This document shows, piece by piece, positions 33,281 through 41,334 of a stretch of 64,000 nucleotides of DNA. The stretch is from Terriglobus roseus. Lineage in GTDB: Bacteria > Acidobacteriota > Terriglobia > Terriglobales > Acidobacteriaceae. Below the pieces are notes generated by a model that saw nothing but the letters and a program-made list of their open reading frames with translations, was not told where the DNA came from and did not search any database. The translations under genes were made by a program, and so were the position numbers. Where the stretch lies: the NCBI RefSeq assembly GCF_900102185.1, contig NZ_LT629690.1, positions 4,712,001 to 4,776,000 on the forward strand. The letters run 5' to 3'. Each line of letters begins with the position of its first letter. The stretch's first letter is position 1.

Positions 33281-34186
33281 ATGGTTCTGCGCAATCTTGA
33301 TCTGGATACTCTGCGGACACTGGTAACGACGAATGATGTGGGTGGTTTTGCGCAGGCTGCGGAGCGGCTTGGGCGAACACCTTCTGCGATCAGTTTGCAG
33401 ATGAAGCGGCTTCAGGAAGAGTTGGGGACGCCGCTGTTTCGTAAGCAGGGGCGCGTGCTGAAGCTGACTGAGGCCGGGCAGACTGCGCTTGGTTATGCGC
33501 GGCGGATGCTGGCGTTGAATGATGACCTGTTGCAGACGATGCAGGGTGTGACGCTGGCCGGTACGGTTCGCATTGGTGCGCCGCAGGATTTTGCTTCGGT
33601 GCTGCCGGATGCGTTGCGGCAGTTCACAACGCTGTATCCGCGGACGCAGGTGGAGTTGCGCATTGAAGGTAACGGCGCACTGATTGAAGCGTTGGATAAG
33701 GGCCAGCTTGATGTGGCGTTGACGATTGGATTTGCCGATCGTAAAGATGCGTTGTTGTTGGGCGAGTTGCCGGTGCTGTGGATTGCGAGCCGAGGCTTTC
33801 GCATGCAGGAGACTGCTCTGCCGCTGGCGTTGCTGGGACCACAGTGTGCTTTTCGTAAGGCTGCGGTGCAGCACTTGGAAGATGCGGGTATTCCGTATCG
33901 GATTGCAGCGACCAGTCCGAGTCTTGATGGACTTTGGGCGGCGTTGCAGGGTGGGCTTGGGATTACGGCTCGGACGGCGATGCAGTTGCCGTCTGCGCTT
34001 ACCGCGAATAAGTCGCTGCATCGTTTGCCGGTGCTGCCGGGCTTTCCGGTTGCGTTGCATCGCAGTGCGAATGCCTCGGAGATTCCGGCGGTGGATGCTT
34101 TGCATTCGTTGCTGGCCACGGCGACGCAGGGGATTCTTGCGGGATTGGCTTACCCGGAGAACATGCGCATTGTGAAGAAGGCATAA
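33281..34186 (+). CDS. LysR-type transcriptional regulator
   Basis: A 301-residue LysR protein: HTH at residues 3-62 (LDTLRTLVTTNDVGGFAQAAERLGRTPSAI) and an effector domain at ~90-290 (GTVRIGAPQDFASVLPD). The gene starts 21 nt after the acid phosphatase stop, on the same strand. LysR regulators usually control a divergent gene; here none is divergent, so the target is unclear. Confidence 0.9.
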   Translation: MVLRNLDLDTLRTLVTTNDVGGFAQAAERLGRTPSAISLQMKRLQEELGTPLFRKQGRVLKLTEAGQTALGYARRMLALNDDLLQTMQGVTLAGTVRIGAPQDFASVLPDALRQFTTLYPRTQVELRIEGNGALIEALDKGQLDVALTIGFADRKDALLLGELPVLWIASRGFRMQETALPLALLGPQCAFRKAAVQHLEDAGIPYRIAATSPSLDGLWAALQGGLGITARTAMQLPSALTANKSLHRLPVLPGFPVALHRSANASEIPAVDALHSLLATATQGILAGLAYPENMRIVKKA

Positions 34187-34256
34187 GCGCCGCTCACGTT
34201 ACACGTAAAAAGAATCAAATTGCGCGACGGGTTGTGCGCGGCTTACTTTGGACAGC

Positions 34257-34739
34257 ATGATGATCAACCGTCTGCTGTTTGTTCCCGTCGTGCTGGCAGG
34301 ATTTGTGACCGCTTCCGCGCAAAAGATGACAGAAGTTCCTTTGCCTGCGAGCCAGAATCAGAACAATGCCGTCCTCCCGATTTCTGGTGCTGTCTGGGTT
34401 GGGAATACGTTGTATGTGAGTGGATGGCTTGATCCGGACATGAAGTCGCATCCGGATACGACGTCGCAGACCGTGGGTATCTTTAAAGACCTGGAAAAGT
34501 TTTTGGAGACGCAGAAGCTGACACTACGCAACGTGGCGATGGTGCGCATGTTTCTGGGGAGCGATCCTGCGAAGGAAGGCAAGGTGGATTTCGCAGGAAT
34601 GACGGCAGGTTATACGCAGTTCTTTGGAACGAAGGACTATCCGAATAAGCCTGCACGGACTACGTTGCAGGTGGTGTTGCCTGCGGGTGCGCGTGGTGCG
34701 CTGGTGGAAGTTGACCTAGTTGCCGTGAAGCTGAAGTAG
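34257..34739 (+). CDS. Exported RidA/YjgF-family protein
   Basis: A 160-residue protein with an N-terminal signal peptide (NRLLFVPVVLAGFVTASAQ) followed by a RidA fold (GAVWVGNTLYVSGW, NKPARTTLQVVLPAGARGALVEVDLVAV). The Arg of PARTT and the Glu of VEVD, which bind substrate in deaminating RidA proteins, are kept. Most RidA proteins are cytosolic imine deaminases; export is unusual. ATG 34257 was chosen over TTG 34248 because it gives the same signal peptide with a normal start. Confidence 0.85.
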   Translation: MMINRLLFVPVVLAGFVTASAQKMTEVPLPASQNQNNAVLPISGAVWVGNTLYVSGWLDPDMKSHPDTTSQTVGIFKDLEKFLETQKLTLRNVAMVRMFLGSDPAKEGKVDFAGMTAGYTQFFGTKDYPNKPARTTLQVVLPAGARGALVEVDLVAVKLK

Positions 34740-34746
34740 GCGACTT

Positions 34747-35247
34747 ATGAAGATGACTAAGTATGTTGCATTGATTGCTGTCACGCTGTTGGGTATCTCT
34801 TCCATGCGCGGCGAGGATAAGGTTGCGAATCCGTTTGTTGGTAGCTGGCAACTGATTGCTGCAGATAAGTTGCTGCCGAATGGGACACGTGTTTCGGACT
34901 ATGGTGCTGAGCCGCACGGCATGGCGGTGTTTACGGCGGATGGTCACTTCATGATTGATGTGTTTCGGAATGTGCGGACGAAGTTTACGAGTAAGGATCG
35001 TGAGAAGGGGACGTTCGACGAGTACAAGGAGGCGCAACTGAGTAGCAGTTGCAGCTTTGGCACTTACACCGTTGATACTGCTGCAAACAAGATCACGTTG
35101 CATATTGACCGCAGCACGTATCCGAATGGCGATGACACGACGCAGGTTCGCGAGTACGAAGTGGAAGATGACACGCTTAGCTGGAAGGTGGCGCCGCGGC
35201 CGGATGGTTCGATTCCGATTACGGTGGTGCGTCGCATTGCTCCGTAG
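34747..35247 (+). CDS. Exported lipocalin-like domain protein
   Basis: A 166-residue protein with signal peptide (KYVALIAVTLLGISSM) and a lipocalin-like beta barrel (NPFVGSWQLIAADKLLPNG, GMAVFTADGHFMID, CSFGTYTVD). Such proteins bind small hydrophobic ligands; the ligand is unknown. It is 7 nt after the RidA gene and thus co-transcribed. Confidence 0.8.
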   Translation: MKMTKYVALIAVTLLGISSMRGEDKVANPFVGSWQLIAADKLLPNGTRVSDYGAEPHGMAVFTADGHFMIDVFRNVRTKFTSKDREKGTFDEYKEAQLSSSCSFGTYTVDTAANKITLHIDRSTYPNGDDTTQVREYEVEDDTLSWKVAPRPDGSIPITVVRRIAP

Positions 35248-35261
35248 CTGTGAATGATTGC

Positions 35262-35300
35262 AAAAGTTATGGGCACGCGTTTTGCGTGCCCATAACTTTT
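35262..35300. terminator. Bidirectional 17-bp hairpin terminator
   Basis: AAAAGTTATGGGCACGC pairs perfectly with its complement around a GTTTT loop. It lies between the convergent lipocalin-like and DUF885 genes, and both arms end in A/T runs. Confidence 0.9.
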
Positions 35301-35316
35301 GGTGTGAAGAGATGTT

Positions 35317-37182
35317 TTACTTTTCCATCTCTGGGTAAGGGCCGACACCGCCGCCTTTGATCCATGCTTCGAGGTATTCCTCGAGCACGGGAAGGGGAAC
35401 ACCGCCGGTGGCGAGAATGGCATCGTGGAAGGCGCGTATGTTGAACTTTTTGCCGAGCGCCTGTTGTGCGTGTTGACGCTCTTTCTGGATGACGGTCATG
35501 CCCAGGTAGTAGCTGAGGGCCTGGCCGGGCCAGGAGATGTAGCGATCGACTTCTTCTTCGATGTCGTGTTCGCTGAGTGCCGTGTTCTCACGCAGGAACT
35601 GCTGTGCCTGCTCGCGCGTCCAGCCCATGGAGTGCATGCCGGTGTCGACGACGAGACGTGAGGCGCGCCATGACTGGAAGCTGAGCATGCCGAATTTTTC
35701 GTAGGGCGTGTGGTACATATCCATCTCAGTGCCGAGGCGTTCGCAGTAGAGCGCCCAGCCTTCACCGAAGGCGGAGCCGCCGCCACGGAAGCCGTCGGGG
35801 TTCTGATGCTCGCGTGCGATGAGGCCTGCCCAGGAGTGGCCGGGTGCGGCTTCATGCAGTGTGAGTGCGGGCATGGCGTAGATGGGGCGCGAGGGCAGGT
35901 CGTACAGGTTGATCTGGAATCCGCCTGCGCCGCCGAAGCCTGCGGGTTGATAGGGCGCGACTTCGTCGGGGATGGGATGGATGCCGAAGCGTCCGCGTGG
36001 CTGATAGCCGAAGTAGCGGTCGGACTTATCGTCAAACTCCTTCATCATGTACGAGGCTTTGCCGAGGAGTTCGTCGGGTGTCTTGGCGTAGAACTGTGGG
36101 TCGGTGCGGAGGAATTTGAGGAAGGCCGAGAAGTCGCCCTGGAACTTGGCTTCCGCGATGGTGTCGAGCATCTCCTGATGAATCTTGGCGACTTCAGCAA
36201 GACCGATGTTGTGAATCTCTTCCGCAGTGAGGTCGAGCGTGGTGTAGCGCTTGATCTGCGCCTTGTAATAGGCCTTGCCGTCGGGCAGCGATTCAGCAGC
36301 GATGGATGTCTGCGTGTGCGGATAGTATTCCGTGTTCCAGAAGGCCAGCAGTTCCTTGTACGCCGGGATGACCTGCTGTTCAATGACCTTCTTGCCTTCG
36401 GCGCGGAGGCGCGCCTGCTCTGCGGTGTTGACCGTGGAGGGCATGTGCGTGAACGCCTTCCAGAAGGGCGTGGCATCGGCGCTGGTGGCGTTGGCGATGG
36501 GAACGATGGTCTGGTCGCGTCCGTTTAAGGTGATCTTCGGTGGTGCGAATCCGCGAGCCACGCCTGCGCGCATGTTGACGATGTTTTCCTGGAAGTAACG
36601 CGGGATGTCCGCCATCCAGAGCAGGTAGTTCTCGTAATCCTTTTCCGTGCGGAAGCCGCGCTGGCCGGTGCCCTGCGCCTCTGTCCAGAAGGTTTCGAGT
36701 GAGTTGACGGGCTTCTCGTACTCCTTGAATTTCTTGTCGGCGATCTGCGTGTTGATCTGGTAGACGTAAATCTCCAGATTCATGCGTTCGGCTTCGCTCA
36801 TGCCGTCGGTGGAGAGCTTGTCGAGTTGTGCCTTCACGCCCTCGTAGTGTTCGAGCGCCTTCTGTTGCGTGGCGGCGTCGACTGCGGGAAGCACCGAGGG
36901 CTGGATGCGTTGACGTGCGCCCGGTGGGCGGTATCCACGCTGCGTTTCGCGCCATGCCATGTCGGCCTTGTGGATGGCCGTGAGTTGCTCGCCTGCTTTG
37001 CTGGGTGGGCCGGATGGAAACGGCGAAGCGGGGATGGGGCTGCCGTCTTCTGTGGTGGTGGCAGCGGCCGCCGCAGGCTGCGCGGGTTTGGCAGTGGCAG
37101 GTTTTGCCGATGGAGCCTGAGCGGCTGCAATGGCTATCGCTGAGCACATGGACACTGCGGCCCAGGCACGAAGTACGCGCAT
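35317..37182 (-). CDS. Exported DUF885 family metallopeptidase-like protein
   Basis: A 621-residue protein with signal peptide (VLRAWAAVSMCSAIAIAAAQ) and a Pro/Ala-rich linker to residue ~60. The zinc-peptidase-like LHEAAPGHSW and FGEGWALYCERLG motifs are those of the DUF885 family, and the DIEEEVDRYISWPGQALSYYLG block is conserved. It is likely a periplasmic peptidase of unknown substrate. GGAG precedes the ATG. Confidence 0.88.
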   Translation of the reverse strand: MRVLRAWAAVSMCSAIAIAAAQAPSAKPATAKPAQPAAAAATTTEDGSPIPASPFPSGPPSKAGEQLTAIHKADMAWRETQRGYRPPGARQRIQPSVLPAVDAATQQKALEHYEGVKAQLDKLSTDGMSEAERMNLEIYVYQINTQIADKKFKEYEKPVNSLETFWTEAQGTGQRGFRTEKDYENYLLWMADIPRYFQENIVNMRAGVARGFAPPKITLNGRDQTIVPIANATSADATPFWKAFTHMPSTVNTAEQARLRAEGKKVIEQQVIPAYKELLAFWNTEYYPHTQTSIAAESLPDGKAYYKAQIKRYTTLDLTAEEIHNIGLAEVAKIHQEMLDTIAEAKFQGDFSAFLKFLRTDPQFYAKTPDELLGKASYMMKEFDDKSDRYFGYQPRGRFGIHPIPDEVAPYQPAGFGGAGGFQINLYDLPSRPIYAMPALTLHEAAPGHSWAGLIAREHQNPDGFRGGGSAFGEGWALYCERLGTEMDMYHTPYEKFGMLSFQSWRASRLVVDTGMHSMGWTREQAQQFLRENTALSEHDIEEEVDRYISWPGQALSYYLGMTVIQKERQHAQQALGKKFNIRAFHDAILATGGVPLPVLEEYLEAWIKGGGVGPYPEMEK

Positions 37183-37256
37183 GACGTCTCCAGGAAGAGA
37201 GGATGTTTACCAACGTAAACTAACGCGACGTTTCTGCACGCGCGGCGACGCGACAT

Positions 37257-37832
37257 TTATGCGCGCACGAAATGGAAGAGGAGTTGTTGCTTGCTGGCGA
37301 CGGGCTTGCCTGCCTTGGTGGCGGGTGTGAAGGTCCAGGTCTGGATGACGGCCATGACGGCTTCGTCGAAGCCGTGTCCTAAGCCTTGATCGAGCGTGGT
37401 TTCGACGACCTTTCCGCTTTCGTCGATGACGATATCAACGACAACATCGCCGTTGGTGCCGTGGGGCAACATGGCGAGATCGGGCTTGGGGTCGGGATAG
37501 AAATCGGCGGTGGCGACGGAGACGTCGTCTTCGCCGGTGGGGTCGCCGCCGCTGCTTACGGGCGGGGGATCAGGCTGCTTGAGCGGAAGCTTTGGGGGAT
37601 CTTTGGGGGGCTGAATTTTGGGTTTCGGCTTTTGCACGACGGCTTGATGGCCGGGCGCGTACGGGATGATGACCGCCGCGACTTTGTGCGGACGCGCGAC
37701 GGCCTTCACCACCTTATGGAACTGGAAGGTGAAGGCCGCGAGCAGAACAAGATGCAACACCACAGAGGCCACTCTTTGAATGGACGTGCGCCTGCCGTCG
37801 CGGGGCATCTCCTGCACAAAGAGTGTTTGCAT
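37257..37832 (-). CDS. TonB-family energy transducer
   Basis: A 191-residue protein with one N-terminal membrane helix (VASVVLHLVLLAAFTFQF), a Pro/Lys-rich periplasm-spanning section (KPKPKIQPPKDPPKLPLKQ) and a C-terminal TonB domain (VVVDIVIDESGKVVETTL, GFDEAVMAVIQTWTFTPA). It passes proton-motive energy from ExbB/ExbD to outer-membrane receptors, none of which is in the window. No ribosome site; a promoter-like box sits against the start. Confidence 0.87.
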   Translation of the reverse strand: MQTLFVQEMPRDGRRTSIQRVASVVLHLVLLAAFTFQFHKVVKAVARPHKVAAVIIPYAPGHQAVVQKPKPKIQPPKDPPKLPLKQPDPPPVSSGGDPTGEDDVSVATADFYPDPKPDLAMLPHGTNGDVVVDIVIDESGKVVETTLDQGLGHGFDEAVMAVIQTWTFTPATKAGKPVASKQQLLFHFVRA

Positions 37833-37837
37833 ACGCT

Positions 37838-37868
37838 ATCGTAGCGATGCTTTGCGGTTTTCCGTCAA
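37838..37868 (-). promoter_or_regulatory. Candidate promoter of the TonB gene, near-leaderless
   Basis: On the minus strand TTGACG (37863-37868), 19-nt spacer, and TACGAT (37838-37843), only 5 nt from the ATG. Confidence 0.5.
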
Positions 37869-37888
37869 TACCGCTGGCGAGTTTTGTC

Positions 37889-39124
37889 TTACTGCTGCTT
37901 TGGTGCGCCGGTGTAATAGCCGTCGCGGTATTGCAGGATGAGCTTCTTCTGCTTGGGGATATCGACGGTGAGGCGATGGTAGCCGTCGTCGTTGTTTACG
38001 GGTGAGAAGCCGAGGCGGTACTGGCTGCGGAGTTCTTCCGCGATGTCCTTGTAGATGTCGGCGACGGTGTATTTCTTGGTGACTTCAAACATGCGTCCGC
38101 CGGTTTCTTCGGTCATGCGTTGCAGGATTTTCTTGCCGTCGTTCTTTTCGCGGCTGCCTTGATCACCCATGCGTCCGCCACCGCCGGGGAAGCCGCCGCG
38201 GCCGCCGGGAAAGCGTCCGGGGAATCCGTTGCCGTAGCCGTTGTGATCCTGCTCACCCTTGTAATAGATCGCGTAGACGGTGAAGTCGGCGCGTTGCGCG
38301 GCTTCGATGGCGTCGGTGAGGGTTTCGCGGGAGCCGCGATCGTCGCCGTCCGTGAGCAAGATGAGTGCGCGGCGGCTGGGGCCAGCGGGTTTCGCGTCCT
38401 TTGCGGGTTTGGGGAGGACTTCCGTTGAGGCTAGGTAGACGGCGTCGTAAAGGAGCGTGCCGCCGCCAGCTCCGCTGCGCTGGCCACCGCCTCCGGGACG
38501 TTGACCGCCGCCGTGACGGCCTTGTCCGCCGTAGCCTCCGCTGCCATAGCCACCGTTGCCGTAGCCGCCGTTGTTGCTGCTCCCGCTGTTACCTGAGTTG
38601 CCGCTGCCGTTGTCGCTACGGTCGTCCTGATTGAACTGCGGCTTTTCGCGGTCGGAGTCAATCTTTTGCAGCGCTGCCTGAAGCTTGGGCATGGAGCTGG
38701 TGACGTCTGCGAGGAGGTCTGCCTGGCGACCGAACTGGATGACGAATGCCTTGTCGCGGTCAGGCTGGAGCATGTTGTCGAGGAAGGAGGAGGAGGCGGT
38801 GCGCTCGGCGTCGAGGACGGTGCGCTGGCTGCCGCTGACGTCGACCATGAGGCCGAGGGTGAGCGGGAGGTTGTTCTCCTTGTCGAAGTAACGGATGTTC
38901 TGCGATTTGGCGTCGACGGTGAGGGTGAAGTCGTCTTTGGTGAGGGTGCGGACGAGCTTTTCTTTGCTGTCGCGGACGGTGACGGGGACGACGACGAGGC
39001 GTGCGTCGACGTTCAGCGTTTGCGTCTTGGCGTCTGCTTGTGCGGCGCTTTGAGCCAGGGCAGGCAGGGGGAAGGCGAGCAGAGAGGCGCACAGGAGGGC
39101 GGCAACAGGCGCGGAGTATCGCAT
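37889..39124 (-). CDS. Exported VWFA-related protein (acidobacterial type) with glycine-rich insert
   Basis: A 411-residue protein with signal peptide (APVAALLCASLLAFPLPALAQ). An N-terminal beta region (VPVTVRDSKEKLVRTLTKDDF) leads to a von Willebrand A domain with MIDAS D95-x-S97-x-S99 and LLTDGDDRGS. A Gly/Asn/Ser-rich insert occupies residues ~163-222 and a second Gly/Phe/Pro-rich insert ~290-330, both inside the VWA domain. It ends with the LRSQYRLGFSP motif common to this group. Role unknown, probably surface protein interaction. Confidence 0.88.
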   Translation of the reverse strand: MRYSAPVAALLCASLLAFPLPALAQSAAQADAKTQTLNVDARLVVVPVTVRDSKEKLVRTLTKDDFTLTVDAKSQNIRYFDKENNLPLTLGLMVDVSGSQRTVLDAERTASSSFLDNMLQPDRDKAFVIQFGRQADLLADVTSSMPKLQAALQKIDSDREKPQFNQDDRSDNGSGNSGNSGSSNNGGYGNGGYGSGGYGGQGRHGGGQRPGGGGQRSGAGGGTLLYDAVYLASTEVLPKPAKDAKPAGPSRRALILLTDGDDRGSRETLTDAIEAAQRADFTVYAIYYKGEQDHNGYGNGFPGRFPGGRGGFPGGGGRMGDQGSREKNDGKKILQRMTEETGGRMFEVTKKYTVADIYKDIAEELRSQYRLGFSPVNNDDGYHRLTVDIPKQKKLILQYRDGYYTGAPKQQ

Positions 39125-39188
39125 GAACGATTGGACGTTGGCGGTGGTGCGAAGGCTACAGGATGCGCGAAGTTGCGTGGGCCTGTGG

Positions 39189-39968
39189 CTAACGTTTCAT
39201 GATGGTGTTTGCGATGCCGTCCCAGAGCGTGAGGCGCGACTGGAGGGCGTAGGTGGCGGCTTGTTCCGCTTCCTGCCATTTGTGTTCGTCGTCGCCGCAG
39301 AGTTCGGCGATCATGCGGAGGGCCATGGGGCCGTGTGCTTCGCCGTCGACTTCGATGTGGCGTTCGAGATACCAGAGGAAGGTGTCGAGGTTGCCGCCGA
39401 GGTCGCGGTTCAGGTCGCGCACGAAGCCTTTGAACATGGCCGGGATGAGGTCTTCGCGGCCGAAGGTGAAGGCAGCGGCGGTGGTGTGGAGTTTCTCTTC
39501 GCTGAGGATGTGGAAGGTGTCGCGCACGAAGAGTTTGGCGGGTTCGGAGGCGTGGCTACCGCGCACGGCCTGATGAAGGTCCGCGCCGTCGCGCAGGGCG
39601 AAGACGAGGCGGTCGATGGCGGTGGTGTCCGCGCCGCACTGCTGCATGGCGAGGAGATACAGCTCGAAGTGGCTTAGGGATTGGCCCTGGTAGACGTCGG
39701 TTTCTTCGCCGAGGACGATCTCGTTGACGAGGCGGCGGCTCTCGGGGAATGTGCTGGGAATCCAGGGGACGTCAATGCAGGTGAGTCCGCGCTGGAGAGC
39801 TTTGAGCAGGCTCATAAAGTCCCATACGGCGAAGACGTGCGATTCCATAAAAGTGTGCAGGTCAGCGAGTGTGTGGAACGAGCTGTAGAGGCGGTGGTTT
39901 GCGAGCTGGTCGTAAAGCGGTTTCAGCTTGGCTTCGAGGGCTGCGATCTGCTGTGTTGTCGCGGTCAT
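39189..39968 (-). CDS. DUF3050 protein (haem-oxygenase-like fold)
   Basis: A 259-residue all-helical protein of the DUF3050 family (YSSFHTLADLHTFMESHVFAVWDF, IDVPWIPSTFPESRRLVNEI, LFVRDTFHILSEEKLHTTAA, WYLERHIEVDGEAHG). The conserved His and Glu residues fit the diiron or haem site of the haem-oxygenase/TenA-like fold. The ATG at 39968 overlaps the DUF971 stop by 4 nt. Function unknown; possibly an oxygenase. Confidence 0.82.
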   Translation of the reverse strand: MTATTQQIAALEAKLKPLYDQLANHRLYSSFHTLADLHTFMESHVFAVWDFMSLLKALQRGLTCIDVPWIPSTFPESRRLVNEIVLGEETDVYQGQSLSHFELYLLAMQQCGADTTAIDRLVFALRDGADLHQAVRGSHASEPAKLFVRDTFHILSEEKLHTTAAAFTFGREDLIPAMFKGFVRDLNRDLGGNLDTFLWYLERHIEVDGEAHGPMALRMIAELCGDDEHKWQEAEQAATYALQSRLTLWDGIANTIMKR

Positions 39969-40402
39969 TTTGCGGCTACCTTGAAGGGCAATGCGTTCTG
40001 ATCGAGACGGCGAAGGAAGTCCCAGGAGTAGATGCCGCTTTCGTGGCCGTCGGCCCATTTGAACTTGATGGCGTAACGGCCGATGGGCTCTGCGCTGTTG
40101 GGCTTGGCGGGCGGCGTGTAGATGGGGAAGAGGGCTTTGGGCGCGGGGCGGGGTTCGCCGAGGGCGCGGCCTGTCTTCTCGCGTTCTTCGTGGCAGGTGG
40201 CGCAGGGGCAGGCGTCGCGGAGGTAGGGGAAAGTCCACTTGGAGTGGTGGCCGTCTTTCCAGGTGATCTCCATGCCGGTGCCGTTGGTGATGTCGACTTT
40301 GACCTTGGCGGGACTGATGGCGGCAGGGGGCAGCGGCTGTTCGGTGGCGGCGGTGCGCTCACTCTCTTCGCGGCTGATCATGCGGATGCCTTCGTGACTC
40401 AT
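39965..40402 (-). CDS. DUF971 (gamma-butyrobetaine hydroxylase-like N-terminal domain) protein
   Basis: A 145-residue protein whose core (GTGMEITWKDGHHSKWTFPYLRD, RYAIKFKWADGHESGIYSWDFLR) is the DUF971 domain. The DACPCATCHEE motif has three Cys in CxCxxC spacing, suggesting metal or Fe-S binding. The domain stands alone here rather than fused to a hydroxylase. It is 18 nt after the TauE gene and overlaps DUF3050. Confidence 0.85.
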   Translation of the reverse strand: MSHEGIRMISREESERTAATEQPLPPAAISPAKVKVDITNGTGMEITWKDGHHSKWTFPYLRDACPCATCHEEREKTGRALGEPRPAPKALFPIYTPPAKPNSAEPIGRYAIKFKWADGHESGIYSWDFLRRLDQNALPFKVAAK

Positions 40403-40420
40403 ACTTCTAATTCTCTTCCT

Positions 40421-41212
40421 TCAGTGGGCCGGATGCAGGGTGCGGTAGAAGAAATAGCCGCTGACACTGAATCCGACGATGATGACGAGGATGCGCATGG
40501 CGCGCTGGGGCAGTTTGCGGGCGTAGTGTGCGCCGATATAGCCGCCGATGCCTGCGGCGATCATGGCGATGAAGCAGTAATGCCAGACGACGGCGCGCTC
40601 CACGATGAACGTGATGACCGCCGAGAAGTTGGAGAGGCAGGCGACGAGCACCTTCATGCCGTTGAGCTGGTGCATGTTATCCACGCCGAGGAGGGCGAGC
40701 AGCGCCATGACCATGAGGCCTCCACCAGCGCCGAAGTAGCCGATGTAAATGCACACGGGCAGTAGCAGCGGAAAGAGCAGCAACGATGAGATGGGGCGAT
40801 GTACATGTGGCTGGCTTGTTTCTTTACGCATCCAGCGGCTGATGCGTCCGGAAAAGAGAAACAGTAGCGTGGCGCTGCTGATCATCCAGGGCAGGATGTA
40901 GAGAAAGATTTGTGGGGGCAACCACAGTAGAATCAGCGCGCCAGCAACGCCGCCGAGGATGGAGGCGATGAATGCAACGATGAGGAGTTCGCGGCGGAGG
41001 TCGTTGCGGAGTTTCAGAACGCTGGTGAGCTGGCCGGGCCAGATGGCGACGGTGTTTGTTGCGTTGGCCTGCACGGGCGGGATACCCACGCCGAGCATGG
41101 CCGGGAAGCTGATGAATGATCCGCCTGCCGCTGCTGCGTTGAGAGCGCCGGCTGCCAGCGATGCCACCACCAACAGGATGTAATGGGCGTGCGTGGACAG
41201 CATTGTGGGCAT
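40421..41212 (-). CDS. TauE/SafE-family sulfite/anion exporter
   Basis: A 263-residue integral membrane protein with about 8 helices. The duplicated TauE signature is present: GGSFISFPAMLGVGIPPVQANATNTV and the second-half GAGGGLMVMALLALLGV. The family exports sulfite, sulfoacetate or other anions. It is the first gene of the TauE-DUF971-DUF3050 operon. A TAAAAT box lies 8 nt from the ATG, with no clear ribosome site. Confidence 0.85.
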   Translation of the reverse strand: MPTMLSTHAHYILLVVASLAAGALNAAAAGGSFISFPAMLGVGIPPVQANATNTVAIWPGQLTSVLKLRNDLRRELLIVAFIASILGGVAGALILLWLPPQIFLYILPWMISSATLLFLFSGRISRWMRKETSQPHVHRPISSLLLFPLLLPVCIYIGYFGAGGGLMVMALLALLGVDNMHQLNGMKVLVACLSNFSAVITFIVERAVVWHYCFIAMIAAGIGGYIGAHYARKLPQRAMRILVIIVGFSVSGYFFYRTLHPAH

Positions 41213-41299
41213 TATTGTCCATTTTATCGGGTTGAGGAGCTGTGGCGCGGCAGGCGCAACCGCCTACGTCGCGGGCCTGTCGATACAGGGGTGTTTCAT

Positions 41300-41327
41300 T
41301 TGAGGTAGTTAGGGCGCTCAGTATAAT
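41300..41327 (+). promoter_or_regulatory. Strong promoter for acyltransferase gene, leaderless arrangement
   Basis: TTGAGG (41300-41305), 16-nt spacer and a perfect TATAAT (41322-41327). The ATG is 7 nt after the -10 box, so transcription should begin at or one base before the start codon. Confidence 0.65.
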
Positions 41328-41334
41328 TGGCCCC

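Noticed and set aside
38450-38620. Possible CRISPR or tandem repeat array
   Set aside because: This is the coding sequence of a glycine-rich insert in the VWFA protein; no spacer-repeat structure. No CRISPR array is seen anywhere in the window.
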